A stretch of 64,000 nucleotides of DNA from UBA2040 sp963977135 (GTDB taxonomy: Bacteria; Bacteroidota; Bacteroidia; Flavobacteriales_D; Crocinitomicaceae), in the NCBI GenBank assembly GCA_963977135.1, contig CAXBNN010000001.1:1-64000 (forward strand), given 5' to 3'. Below the pieces are notes generated by a model. The model was not told the origin of the DNA, searched no databases, and saw nothing but the letters and a program-made list of their open reading frames with translations. Below are positions 8,430 to 16,923 of this stretch, in pieces. Positions within the stretch are counted from its first letter, which is position 1. The number at the start of each line of letters is the position of its first letter. The position numbers and the translations under genes were made by a program.

Positions 8430-9122
8430 ATGCAAACGAATACTACTATTAAGTTCTGGGCGGAAGATGATAGACCGCGAGAAAAGATGCTATTAAAAGG
8501 AAAAAACGTTCTTTCAGATTCCGAAATCATTGCGATATTACTTGGTTCGGGATCAAGAAATAAATCAGCAGTTGAACTAGCTCAAGAAATATTGGCCGCG
8601 CATCAAAATGATTTGCATCAATTGGGGAAGTCTGGTGTTAAAGAATTAACCGTTCACAAAGGAATGGGTGAAGCAAAAGCCTTGACTTTGATGGCGGCAT
8701 TGGAATTGGGTCGCAGACGGAAAGAAGCTGATCGGATTGAAAAAGTGAAAATTCAATGTGCTGAGGATGCGCACAATCTACTCAGACACCTTTTCCAAGA
8801 TTTGCAACACGAAGAATTCTACATTGTTTTATTAGATAGAAGTAATCAGGTCTTACGCTATGAGCAAGTTTCTAAGGGAGGTACTTCTGGAACAATCGCA
8901 GATGGGAAAATAATTTTCAAATCAGCACTTTTAAATCATGCTTCGGCGATTATTTTGGCGCATAATCATCCAAGCGGAAATCTTACGGCGAGTCCTCAGG
9001 ATATTAAATTGACAAAAAACTTGAAAGATTTTGGAAGTTTAATTGGTATAGAAATTCTAGATCACCTCATATTTACTGATAATGGTTATCTTAGCCTCGC
9101 AGAAAAAAGCATTGCATTCTAA
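8430..9122 (+). CDS. radC: RadC family JAB-domain protein
   Basis: A 230-residue RadC homologue. An N-terminal helix-hairpin-helix-like region (residues 15-95) is followed by an MPN/JAB domain with the metal-binding signature HNHPSG at 178-183 and a downstream Asp at 191. The true function of RadC is unsettled; the classic DNA repair assignment has been withdrawn in E. coli. The protein is full length and chromosomal in context. The next gene begins two bases after its stop, so it heads the wecB transcript. Confidence 0.93.
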   Translation: MQTNTTIKFWAEDDRPREKMLLKGKNVLSDSEIIAILLGSGSRNKSAVELAQEILAAHQNDLHQLGKSGVKELTVHKGMGEAKALTLMAALELGRRRKEADRIEKVKIQCAEDAHNLLRHLFQDLQHEEFYIVLLDRSNQVLRYEQVSKGGTSGTIADGKIIFKSALLNHASAIILAHNHPSGNLTASPQDIKLTKNLKDFGSLIGIEILDHLIFTDNGYLSLAEKSIAF

Positions 9123-9124
9123 GC

Positions 9125-10270
9125 ATGAAAAAAATCATTACAATCGTTGGTGCGCGACCACAAATAATTAAGTCTTCAGCAATTTCAAGAGCAATTAGTG
9201 AAGTTTTTTCAACTGAGTTGGAGGAAATAATTGTTCATACAGGTCAACATTATGACGAAAATATGTCTGATATTTTCTTTAATGAAATGGGTATTCCAAG
9301 ACCGAAATACAATTTGAATGTTGGTTCAGGAGGACATGGCGCGCAAACAGCAAAAATGCTCGAAGGATTAGAGCAGATTTTCTTGGATGAGAAACCTACA
9401 GCGGTTTTGGTGTATGGAGATACCAATTCAACAATTGCTGGAGCTTTAGCGGCTACGAAGATTCATATTCCAGTTGTTCACGTAGAAGCTGGTTTGCGGA
9501 GTTTTAACAAACGAATGCCTGAAGAAGTCAATCGAATTGCTTGTGATCATATGTCTACGATGTTGTTTACACCAACAAATACAGGGCTTCAAAATTTACG
9601 AAACGAAGGCTTTAGCTTAGAATTGGCTCCTCAGATAAATTCAGATCACCCAATGGTTGTTCACTGCGGAGACGTTATGTATGACAATAGTTTATACTTT
9701 TCAGAAGTTTCTGCTAAGAAATCGACGATTCTTTCTGATTTGAATTTAACGCCAAATCAATACATACTTTGCACAATTCACCGTGATGCAAATACAGATG
9801 TTAGTGAAAATCTAAATGCAATATTTCAGGCGCTTTTAAAAATTCAAGTTCGGTCAAATAAGCAAATCGTTCTGCCTTTGCATCCAAGGACTAAAAAGCA
9901 GATGGATTTATTGTTGACTTCCGAAAACAACAAAAAACTTTCCGAAAACTCGAATATAAAAATTATCGATCCAGCAGGTTTCCTTGATATTATTGCTTTA
10001 GAGAAAAATTCGAGTATGATAATTACGGACAGTGGTGGATTGCAAAAAGAGTCGTTTTTCTTTGAGAAACCCTGTATTATACTTCGACCACAAACTGAAT
10101 GGGTGGAAATTGTAGAAAATGGTAATGCCATTTTAGCCGATCATGATGAAGAAAGAATATTAGCAGCATTCGATCATTTCGATTCAGCTCAAGGATTTTC
10201 TTATCCTAATTTTTACGGTGATGGAAAAGCAGCAGAATTTATTTGTCAGCAAATCGTTACTCATTTATGA
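9125..10270 (+). CDS. wecB: UDP-N-acetylglucosamine 2-epimerase (non-hydrolysing)
   Basis: It interconverts UDP-GlcNAc and UDP-ManNAc in the cytoplasm for surface polysaccharide synthesis. The 381-residue protein has the GT-B-like fold signatures VGARPQ at the N-terminus, HTGQHYDENM, VYGDTNST, HVEAGLRSF followed by MPEEVNR, and DSGGLQKE near residue 303. It overlaps the next gene through an ATGA, and that gene encodes a polysaccharide deacetylase-like enzyme, so the pair may serve one glycan. Confidence 0.95.
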   Translation: MKKIITIVGARPQIIKSSAISRAISEVFSTELEEIIVHTGQHYDENMSDIFFNEMGIPRPKYNLNVGSGGHGAQTAKMLEGLEQIFLDEKPTAVLVYGDTNSTIAGALAATKIHIPVVHVEAGLRSFNKRMPEEVNRIACDHMSTMLFTPTNTGLQNLRNEGFSLELAPQINSDHPMVVHCGDVMYDNSLYFSEVSAKKSTILSDLNLTPNQYILCTIHRDANTDVSENLNAIFQALLKIQVRSNKQIVLPLHPRTKKQMDLLLTSENNKKLSENSNIKIIDPAGFLDIIALEKNSSMIITDSGGLQKESFFFEKPCIILRPQTEWVEIVENGNAILADHDEERILAAFDHFDSAQGFSYPNFYGDGKAAEFICQQIVTHL

Positions 10271-11526
10271 TATTAATTCATGTGCCAAATTCGTCGGATA
10301 GATGGAGCTATACGCTCGATTTTATTTTTGGTTTACGTGGAATAGAATTTAAATTGACAGATTCTCAAAAAGTATTTGAAGAATCAACGGAGAATAAAAT
10401 GTCCTTTCAAAATTTAGAATTAGGAACAATTCTATTTGAAACGGCTATAACAAAACGTTCAATTTCCAAGGGAGTTTGGCGTGGTATTGAATGTTTGTCG
10501 TTTGATGAACTTGCCGACCCAATATCTTCCATTTTCTATGTGCTAACAAGGATGGAAGAGTACAATTGCTCCAAATGGGATACCCACAATCGCTTTGATG
10601 CGAAATCTAGTTTGCAATATGAATACGGATGGTTAGAGAAATGTATTTGTGATCGATGGGCTGAAGAAATTTTAGATGAAATTGAAAAAGAAATAAATTT
10701 ATCATTCCCTAGGATTGCAGAGGAAAGTCGAATGATTCCCACTTTTGACATTGACAATACATATGCCTATAAATTAAAATCGGGCAAACGAAAAATGCTT
10801 TCTATTACTAAGGATTTATTGTTTTTAAACATTAGAAGACTTAAAGAACGGAGAGCGGTTCTTTCTGGTCAAATAAATGATCCTTATGATACTTATGACG
10901 CAATAGAACAAATTTCTAATGATTTCCCAGTACGATTGTTCTGGCTTATTGGTGATTACGGTAGTTACGATAAAAATATTTCAATTAAAGTAGGCAAGCA
11001 CAAAGAGTTAATTAGGAGGCTTAATGAAAAGGCCGAAATAGGAATCCATCCAAGTTATACTTCGAATTCAATTCCTGATTTATTAAAAAGTGAAAAGAAA
11101 AAGTTGGAGAAAGCAATAGACAAAGAAGTGAATATTTCGCGCCAACATTTTTTGAAATTGAAATTTCCCCAGACTTATCAAAACTTAATAAAGCACGAAA
11201 TAAAGGAGGATTTTACAATGGGATTTGCCGATGCAGTTGGTTTCAGAAACGGAACTGCCAGAGCCTTTCCTTGGTTTGATCTTTCGTCAAATGCGAAAAC
11301 AGAATTAGTCATTCGACCTTTCGCATATATGGATGGCACTTTGAATGAATATTTGACACTTACTCCTGAAGAAGCAAAAGAAAAAATCAAAACCTTATAC
11401 CAAGAGCTTGTAAAATCTGGCGGAGATTTTATTTTCTTGTGGCACAATGAGACAATAGGAGAATATGGTAAATGGAAAGGTTGGCGTTCCGTTTTAGATT
11501 ATACCTTATCTTTGAATTCGAAGTAG
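10267..11526 (+). CDS. Polysaccharide deacetylase (NodB)-like protein of the DUF7033 type
   Basis: About 419 residues from the ATG that overlaps the wecB stop (ATGA at 10267-10270); a more upstream start inside wecB is less likely. The N-terminal half resembles the region found before NodB-like domains in Bacteroidota. The C-terminal half shows FDIDNTYAYK as the metal-binding Asp motif, a GIHPSYTSN segment as the His motif, and FLWHNETIGEYG near the end. No signal peptide is seen, so it acts in the cytoplasm or at the inner face. The substrate is not predictable; coupling to wecB suggests an amino-sugar glycan. Confidence 0.75.
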   Translation: MILIHVPNSSDRWSYTLDFIFGLRGIEFKLTDSQKVFEESTENKMSFQNLELGTILFETAITKRSISKGVWRGIECLSFDELADPISSIFYVLTRMEEYNCSKWDTHNRFDAKSSLQYEYGWLEKCICDRWAEEILDEIEKEINLSFPRIAEESRMIPTFDIDNTYAYKLKSGKRKMLSITKDLLFLNIRRLKERRAVLSGQINDPYDTYDAIEQISNDFPVRLFWLIGDYGSYDKNISIKVGKHKELIRRLNEKAEIGIHPSYTSNSIPDLLKSEKKKLEKAIDKEVNISRQHFLKLKFPQTYQNLIKHEIKEDFTMGFADAVGFRNGTARAFPWFDLSSNAKTELVIRPFAYMDGTLNEYLTLTPEEAKEKIKTLYQELVKSGGDFIFLWHNETIGEYGKWKGWRSVLDYTLSLNSK

Positions 11527-11531
11527 AAAAA

Positions 11532-11918
11532 ATGAAACAAAAAACGATTTTCCTTTGGGCAATATTTTTCATTGCAACAGCAATCATATTAGGCGCTTTT
11601 GGAGCCCATGCTTTGAAAAAAGCACTTTCTCCTGAAAGTTTACAATCTTTTGAAACTGGTGTGAAATATCAAATGTATCAAGGTTTAGGTTTGCTTATTC
11701 TTGGAACGATGGCTGACAGATGGACTTTTAATTTGAAGTGGCCAGTTTCTCTTTTACTAATTGGAACAGTACTTTTCTCGTTTTCAATTTATGGATTAGC
11801 TATACAAGAACCCTTAGGTTTATCATTAAAAGTTTTAGGTCCAATTACTCCACTAGGAGGAAGTTTATTGATTATTGGCTGGATTATTCTTGGATATAAA
11901 ATTTGGAAAAGTGAGTAA
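11532..11918 (+). CDS. DUF423 family small membrane protein
   Basis: A 128-residue protein with four hydrophobic segments. The start at 11532 begins MKQKTIFLW and is followed by the DUF423 signature GAFGAHALKK and a LGLLILGT segment, with a GGSLLIIGW stretch near the end. An upstream in-frame start would overlap the preceding gene by more than 50 bp. Homologues such as E. coli YgdD are inner-membrane proteins of unknown function. Confidence 0.88.
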   Translation: MKQKTIFLWAIFFIATAIILGAFGAHALKKALSPESLQSFETGVKYQMYQGLGLLILGTMADRWTFNLKWPVSLLLIGTVLFSFSIYGLAIQEPLGLSLKVLGPITPLGGSLLIIGWIILGYKIWKSE

Positions 11919-11928
11919 GGAATCAAAC

Positions 11929-12690
11929 ATGATAATTACCATTTTGGGTTCTGGAACTTCTCAGGGAATGCCTGTTATTGCTTGCGATTGTAATGTTTGC
12001 GCCTCAACTGAGCCCAAAGATAATCGTTTGCGTTCTTCCATTATGTTGACGATTGATAAGAAAAACTACGTAATCGACACGGGACCAGATTTTCGTCAAC
12101 AAATGCTTAGAGAAAATGTACAAACTCTTGAGGCCGTTATATATACTCATGAGCACAAGGATCACGTTGCAGGTATGGATGATGTTCGCGCTTTTAATTT
12201 CAAACAAAAGCGTGATATGGAGATCTACTGTAATCAGGCTGTGGAAAAAGCTTTAAAAAGAGAGTTTTCATATGTTTTCAATGACGATCCTTATCCTGGA
12301 ATTCCAAGAGTTAATATTAATTCAATAAACTTAGCACCTTTTTCCGTAGGTGAAATAGAATTTATTCCTGTTGAAGTGATGCACTATAAAATGCCTGTAT
12401 TGGGTTTTAGAATTGGTGATTTTGCATACATCACGGATGCGAAAACAATTGCCGAGGAAGAAAAGAAAAAGTTAAGAGGAACTAAAGTTTTGATAGTGAA
12501 TGCCCTTCGAATGACAGAACATATTTCACACTTTAATTTAGAGCAGGCGCTTAGTTTTATTGACGAGATAAAACCAGAAAAGGCTTATTTGACACACATT
12601 TCACATTTGCTTGGAGAGCACGAAGAAGTGCAAAAAATTCTACCTAAAAATGTTGAATTGGCATATGACGGATTGAAATTCAATGCATAA
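11929..12690 (+). CDS. MBL-fold metallohydrolase (PhnP-like)
   Basis: A 253-residue metallo-beta-lactamase-fold hydrolase. The N-terminus has the family pattern TILGSGTSQGMPVIACDC with two cysteines after it that could hold an extra zinc. The HxHxDH metal motif is present as YTHEHKDHVAGMDD, with later histidines in VMHYKMPV and in THISHLLGEH. The resemblance is to PhnP and related phosphodiesterases; the physiological substrate is unknown. A good AAGGA sits eight bases before the chosen ATG, unusual for this phylum and supportive of this start. Confidence 0.85.
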   Translation: MIITILGSGTSQGMPVIACDCNVCASTEPKDNRLRSSIMLTIDKKNYVIDTGPDFRQQMLRENVQTLEAVIYTHEHKDHVAGMDDVRAFNFKQKRDMEIYCNQAVEKALKREFSYVFNDDPYPGIPRVNINSINLAPFSVGEIEFIPVEVMHYKMPVLGFRIGDFAYITDAKTIAEEEKKKLRGTKVLIVNALRMTEHISHFNLEQALSFIDEIKPEKAYLTHISHLLGEHEEVQKILPKNVELAYDGLKFNA

Positions 12691-12722
12691 CAAACAGGTG
12701 AAAAAGGATTCGAATTAATTGA

Positions 12723-12730
12723 TAACTTTG
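12723..12730 (+). promoter_or_regulatory. -7 box for fabI
   Basis: TAACTTTG is a perfect TAnnTTTG match 20 bases before the fabI ATG, predicting a leader of about 15 bases. No -33 TTG is visible at 17-23 bp. Confidence 0.55.
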
Positions 12731-12750
12731 TACTAACGAACAATACAATC

Positions 12751-13566
12751 ATGGCAAATAATTTATTAAAAGGAAAAAGAGGTATTATCTTCGGAGCGTT
12801 GAACGAACAATCAATCGCATGGAAAGTAGCTCAACGTGCGCATGAAGAAGGCGCAACTTTTGTTTTAACAAATGCACCGATAGCAATGCGTATGGGTGAA
12901 ATAAATGCGTTGGCAAAAGAAACCAATAGCCAAGTCATTCCGGCTGATGCAACGAGTGTTGAGGATATTGATAACTTGGTGAGTCAATCAATGGAAATAT
13001 TGGGTGGTAAAATTGACTTTGTTTTACACTCAATCGGTATGTCGCCAAACGTAAGAAAAGGTAAACATTACACAGAAGCGGATTATCGTTTTTACAACCA
13101 AACAATGGATGTTTCAGCGATTTCTTTACACAAGACATTGGCTTCGTTGTACAAAATGGATGCAATGAGCGAATGGAGTTCAGTAGTAGCTTTGACTTAC
13201 ATCGCTGCTCAAAGAATCTTTCCAGATTATAATGACATGGCAGATGCTAAGTCGTTATTGGAATCAATTACTCGTTCATTCGGGTACCATTATGGAATTA
13301 AAAAGAAAGTTCGTGTCAACACGATTTCTCAATCACCGACTGTTACAACAGCTGGACAAGGAATTAAAGGATTTACTGAATTCATCAATTTCTCTGAACA
13401 AATGTCGCCATTAGGAAATGCTTCGGCGGTTGCTTGCGCAGACTATTGTATGGTAATGTTCTCTGATTTGACTAGATATGTAACGATGCAAAATCTTTTC
13501 CATGACGGAGGATTTAGTGTTACGGGTGTTACACAACAGGTAATCGAAAAATTCGGAGACGAGTAA
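12751..13566 (+). CDS. fabI: Enoyl-[acyl-carrier-protein] reductase (FabI type)
   Basis: It reduces trans-2-enoyl-ACP with NAD(P)H in the last step of each fatty acid elongation round. The 271-residue SDR-fold protein starts with KGKRGIIFGALNEQSIAWKVA, carries HSIGMSP in the nucleotide fold, and has the FabI active-site spacing Tyr-x6-Lys in YNDMADAK. The loop after VRVNTISQSP is the substrate-binding region. It has its own promoter box upstream and a strong terminator downstream, so it is probably monocistronic. Confidence 0.95.
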   Translation: MANNLLKGKRGIIFGALNEQSIAWKVAQRAHEEGATFVLTNAPIAMRMGEINALAKETNSQVIPADATSVEDIDNLVSQSMEILGGKIDFVLHSIGMSPNVRKGKHYTEADYRFYNQTMDVSAISLHKTLASLYKMDAMSEWSSVVALTYIAAQRIFPDYNDMADAKSLLESITRSFGYHYGIKKKVRVNTISQSPTVTTAGQGIKGFTEFINFSEQMSPLGNASAVACADYCMVMFSDLTRYVTMQNLFHDGGFSVTGVTQQVIEKFGDE

Positions 13567-13586
13567 TTAGAAATAAGAATTTATAG

Positions 13587-13620
13587 AAAGGTCGCTTGAA
13601 TTTCAAGTGACCTTTTTTTT
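13587..13620. terminator. Bidirectional terminator between fabI and the DUF547 gene
   Basis: A near-perfect hairpin AGGTCGCTTGAA/TTCAAGTGACCT is followed by eight Ts on the plus strand and preceded by AAA on the other side. It ends fabI and may also serve the convergent DUF547 gene. Confidence 0.85.
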
Positions 13621-13622
13621 GT

Positions 13623-14585
13623 CTAATTATTTAAATTCCAATTGTAATCTTGGTAAGTGATTTTCGCGTCCGATGGAAGCGGAGTAGAAAGATACTTGTT
13701 TAAAAAAGGAATTACACCACCATTAAAGTCCCCTTTATACCAATCGAATATATTCGAAATACTCGCTGAGTTACTCGTGAAAGTATTCTCATTTTTATCG
13801 TTGATGTAACGTTTTGCCTGGCTTTCTAAAAGTGAATTCAAGTTTGAAGAAGTATATTCTTTATTTAACAATTTAGGACAAGAGATACTAGCACAATTAA
13901 CAGCAAAATGAATTCTTGGTTCATTGAATTGCTTGCGAATAATGCCATTTTCGATATCGTTTAAACTCATTGTTTTCTCATCCAATTGAATGAATTTTTT
14001 ATCCCAAGGTTTGCCTCCTGCAATATTTTTAATGGAGGAAACTGGGTAGTTATCGATGATTAATTTAATGGTAAACAAATTGTACGCATTTATCCAGTAT
14101 GCCAGTTTTTGATATGAACTCCATGAACTTTTAGGGGTATTTTCTTGATAATGATGGATGGCTTGATCTAACATTTCACTATTCGTTTTAATAGAGGCAT
14201 AGTTTACTTTACCACTCGAGCTCACATAGGAAGACAATATAGCCTGATAAACTCCTGAAAAATCTAATATTGGCATAGAAGGAGCAGGAGGTGATGGTAA
14301 ATTTTCGTCGTTGACCACTCTTGTTTCATCATCCACTTTTATGCCATTAGGTTCTTTATTATCAGCAATTTGCTTCCCTTTTACATTAAATTTTTTAATC
14401 TCATTATTTAATGGAACGGCCTCAGGTGAATCAACTTCACTACTATTTTCATTTGATTCCGTCTCTTTTTCAATTGAGGAGGTTTTTGCGTCTAAATCTA
14501 CCTCAGTTTTGATTGGGGAATTACTGACAGTTTCGCTGCAACCTATAAGGGCAGCAGATAAAATAAGTATACTTAATATTTTCAT
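13623..14585 (-). CDS. DUF547 domain lipoprotein
   Basis: A 320-residue protein with a lipoprotein signal (LIGC, Cys 16), then an acidic, low-complexity, Ser/Glu-rich linker to about residue 100, then a DUF547 domain. DUF547 features seen are YWINAYNLFTIKLI, YPVSSIKNI and the RIHFAVNCASISCPKL segment with its conserved Cys residues. The domain is widespread in Bacteroidota and its biochemical role is not established. Its start codon overlaps the stop of an upstream 181-residue gene by four bases, so the two are likely co-translated. Confidence 0.88.
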   Translation of the reverse strand: MKILSILILSAALIGCSETVSNSPIKTEVDLDAKTSSIEKETESNENSSEVDSPEAVPLNNEIKKFNVKGKQIADNKEPNGIKVDDETRVVNDENLPSPPAPSMPILDFSGVYQAILSSYVSSSGKVNYASIKTNSEMLDQAIHHYQENTPKSSWSSYQKLAYWINAYNLFTIKLIIDNYPVSSIKNIAGGKPWDKKFIQLDEKTMSLNDIENGIIRKQFNEPRIHFAVNCASISCPKLLNKEYTSSNLNSLLESQAKRYINDKNENTFTSNSASISNIFDWYKGDFNGGVIPFLNKYLSTPLPSDAKITYQDYNWNLNN

Positions 14586-15127
14586 GGTAAATTTTTGTAA
14601 TAATTAATCCATTCTGGGTCTTCAACGGATCTAAGAAGCTTCCAAAAGCTAGTGTCAACGAAAAAATCACGGTCGATATTATACATACCGAATTCTTTGT
14701 AAAGATACTTTTCTTGACCACTAGATGGCCTATATTCTTTCCCACTCCAGCCTTCTTCTTGGATTCCTTTCATCGGAGATTCGCGAAATCTTAATTTCCA
14801 GAGTGACCCTAAGGGGACGCAAAATAAGTTTTCAATTCTCAATTTAAGGTCCATTTCTACTCCGCATTGTAAATGCTCCAAGGCGAAAAAATTGTCTTTA
14901 TGCGGATTGTAAACACTAGGCCAATATCCTGACGCAAACTTCACGAACTCATCTTCTGTAAGCGTTCTTCTGTGAGTCCTTCCTGAGGTAGTTTGTACAT
15001 AAGCAATATAGGTTGTAAGCTTGCCAGTCGCTTGATAAGATACGCAAACTCCAAACACGCCCTTCCCGTTTGGAGACCAAAGTATGGAGCCGAAAAGAAA
15101 CCAAGATATGAGGATTAGCCACTTCAT
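14582..15127 (-). CDS. Hypothetical secreted protein coupled to the DUF547 gene
   Basis: I do not recognise this 181-residue protein. The first 17 residues are hydrophobic (WLILISWFLFGSILW) and look like a signal peptide or anchor. The rest is soluble, rich in aromatic and basic residues, with a C-terminal segment centred on DPEWINYYKNLP and few cysteines. The four-base overlap with the downstream DUF547 lipoprotein gene points to a joint function. No repeat or catalytic motif is evident. Confidence 0.7.
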   Translation of the reverse strand: MKWLILISWFLFGSILWSPNGKGVFGVCVSYQATGKLTTYIAYVQTTSGRTHRRTLTEDEFVKFASGYWPSVYNPHKDNFFALEHLQCGVEMDLKLRIENLFCVPLGSLWKLRFRESPMKGIQEEGWSGKEYRPSSGQEKYLYKEFGMYNIDRDFFVDTSFWKLLRSVEDPEWINYYKNLP

Positions 15128-15183
15128 TTTGAGGTATGTACGTATAATTTACGAAAAAAGTTTTGACAAGAATAAAGCCAAAC

Positions 15184-15747
15184 TTAAAAACGATAGACTT
15201 TTTCAGGAGTAATTACGGCGTCTAGCTTGATATCACTGTTCACAATATCGTCTATTTTATCCACTGGAGGAAATACGGATAAACCAATAAATTTGCATTG
15301 AGGGTTACACTTTTTCAAGAAACGGTCATAATATCCGCCTCCATAACCGACACGATGTCCCCGTTCGTCAAAACAAAGCAAGGGAACGAATACAACATCT
15401 ATTTTATGAGCAGCAATCACCTTGCCTGTTTGGGGTTCTGGGACACCGAAGTCATTAACAGCCAATTGATCGTGAGAAACAAATAAAATGTGTTTTAAAT
15501 CACCTTTTTGTTTATTCATAACAGGCACAGCAACTTGGCTTCCAAAACCTGTAATTTTCTCCCACAATGAGTAAGTGTTGATTTCTTTTTGTCGTTCGAT
15601 GGGAAGGAAAAGGCTTGCCATTTTATTCTCCATTTGAAAAGTCGTCAGAGCCGATTCGACAATTGAAGTCGAATAAGAACCTAATTCACCTGGTGAGAGT
15701 CCTTTTCTCTTTTCTATGAATAATTCTCGAAGTTCTTGTTTTGTCAT
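15184..15747 (-). CDS. fau: 5-formyltetrahydrofolate cyclo-ligase
   Basis: The enzyme converts 5-formyl-THF to 5,10-methenyl-THF with ATP in folate one-carbon metabolism. The chosen ATG at 15747 gives 187 residues beginning MTKQELRELFIEKRKGLS, a typical N-terminus; an ATG five codons upstream is possible. The signature VPLLCFDERGHRVGYGGGYYDRFL is split here as FDERGHRVGYGGG and YYDRFL, with Mg-ATP-binding residues, and the N-terminal RKGLS basic loop is present. It stands alone on this strand between the hypothetical pair and the divergent cytochrome module. Confidence 0.92.
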   Translation of the reverse strand: MTKQELRELFIEKRKGLSPGELGSYSTSIVESALTTFQMENKMASLFLPIERQKEINTYSLWEKITGFGSQVAVPVMNKQKGDLKHILFVSHDQLAVNDFGVPEPQTGKVIAAHKIDVVFVPLLCFDERGHRVGYGGGYYDRFLKKCNPQCKFIGLSVFPPVDKIDDIVNSDIKLDAVITPEKVYRF

Positions 15748-15883
15748 TTTATATAAATGCAATTGCTAATCTAATGAATTTAAGTTATTCCATGATTATG
15801 TTGAGAAAAATTCAATCCAACCTAAAAGCTTTAACGTACGTTTTAGTATGTTTATAGAATGTTAATTATGAAGAAATCCAAGA

Positions 15884-16918
15884 ATGTATAGACTGTTATC
15901 ATTGTTTAGTATACTTTTTGTTATTTTACTTTTTTCCTTTCAGAAGGGTAGTGTTGAAATAACAAAATTCGTTGAGGTTGAGGTAGATGGAATTAGTTTA
16001 GAAGACTTACGAATTTCTTTAGGAGCCGAAAAGAGTGCCTTTCATATGGATGGTTTTGATGCTGAAAAGTCCAAAATTGGGTTAGAATTAATAAAAAATG
16101 GCAAAGCAAAACGAAAACTATTTAAAAGTTGTGCTATTTCTTCTTATTTCGTTTGTACGGATTGCCATAATTTGACAAGAGAATTTGAAAACCCAGCAGA
16201 TCAAGACCCAACTGACCGGTTTGCTTATGCACAAAAGAACAATTTACCTTTCTTACCTGCATCAACATTCTGGGGAATTTACAATCGTCGGAAATTTTAT
16301 AACGGCGATTATATTAAGAAGTACGGTGATATAATTACCAAAGCAAAAAACTCGTTACCAGAATCGATTCAAGTTTGCGCAAAATATTGCTCTTCTGGGA
16401 GGTACCTAAAAAATTGGGAATTGGAAGCCATTATGCATTATTTCAAAGAAAATGAATTGCGTCTTAGGGATCTAAATCTGTCTGATGCTCAAAAGAAATC
16501 AATTGCAAAGCTTTCAGAAATGAATGCCGAAGAGAAAAAGGAACTCTTGAAAGCCATCGATAACTCATATGCCCAAGGATATTCTGCCCACTTTTTAGAA
16601 ACTATGCCTCGGGATGACAGAAAATATGGTGTTGGCGGAGATTCTGAAAAGGGAAAATACATCTATGACAAGGCTTGCTTGCACTGTCATTTGGATGGTC
16701 GAGTGACATTCTTAAAACTGGACAATGACAAATTGAGCGCTCAAATGTTTTTGAAGAACAAAACCAATTATACCGATTTGTCCATATATCAGATTATACG
16801 CCAAGGAACATACGCTATGCCTGGCAGGAATCAATATATGCCGAGGTTTACAAAAGAAAAAATGAGCGACCAACAAATAGAAGATTTGATGGCATACCTT
16901 AATGAACTAGCAAAATAA
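15884..16918 (+). CDS. Diheme c-type cytochrome
   Basis: A 344-residue exported protein. Residues 1-20 are a hydrophobic signal segment without a clear lipobox. Two CxxCH heme motifs are visible: CTDCH at 91-95 and CLHCH at 265-269. A cysteine pair CAKYC at 165-169 lies between them. Candidate distal Met ligands sit in YAMPGRNQYMP near residue 318. The heme domains flank a helical region. Overall spacing recalls SoxA-like or other diheme cytochromes, but I cannot assign a reaction. It is the first gene of a tight four-gene set with a DUF5777 barrel and two further heme-motif proteins, so it probably donates or accepts electrons in the periplasm. Confidence 0.85.
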   Translation: MYRLLSLFSILFVILLFSFQKGSVEITKFVEVEVDGISLEDLRISLGAEKSAFHMDGFDAEKSKIGLELIKNGKAKRKLFKSCAISSYFVCTDCHNLTREFENPADQDPTDRFAYAQKNNLPFLPASTFWGIYNRRKFYNGDYIKKYGDIITKAKNSLPESIQVCAKYCSSGRYLKNWELEAIMHYFKENELRLRDLNLSDAQKKSIAKLSEMNAEEKKELLKAIDNSYAQGYSAHFLETMPRDDRKYGVGGDSEKGKYIYDKACLHCHLDGRVTFLKLDNDKLSAQMFLKNKTNYTDLSIYQIIRQGTYAMPGRNQYMPRFTKEKMSDQQIEDLMAYLNELAK

Positions 16919-16923
16919 TAACT

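Noticed and set aside
8430..9122. radC as a sign of a mobile element
   Set aside because: RadC genes are sometimes on islands, but here neighbours are core genes (wecB, fabI) and no integrase, repeats or composition change is seen.
13232..13414. Plus-strand 60-codon frame inside fabI
   Set aside because: Shadow frame overlapping the FabI active-site coding region.
15884..16918. SoxA assignment for the diheme cytochrome
   Set aside because: Spacing is loosely similar, but no sox genes are near and the active-site Cys pattern is not convincing.
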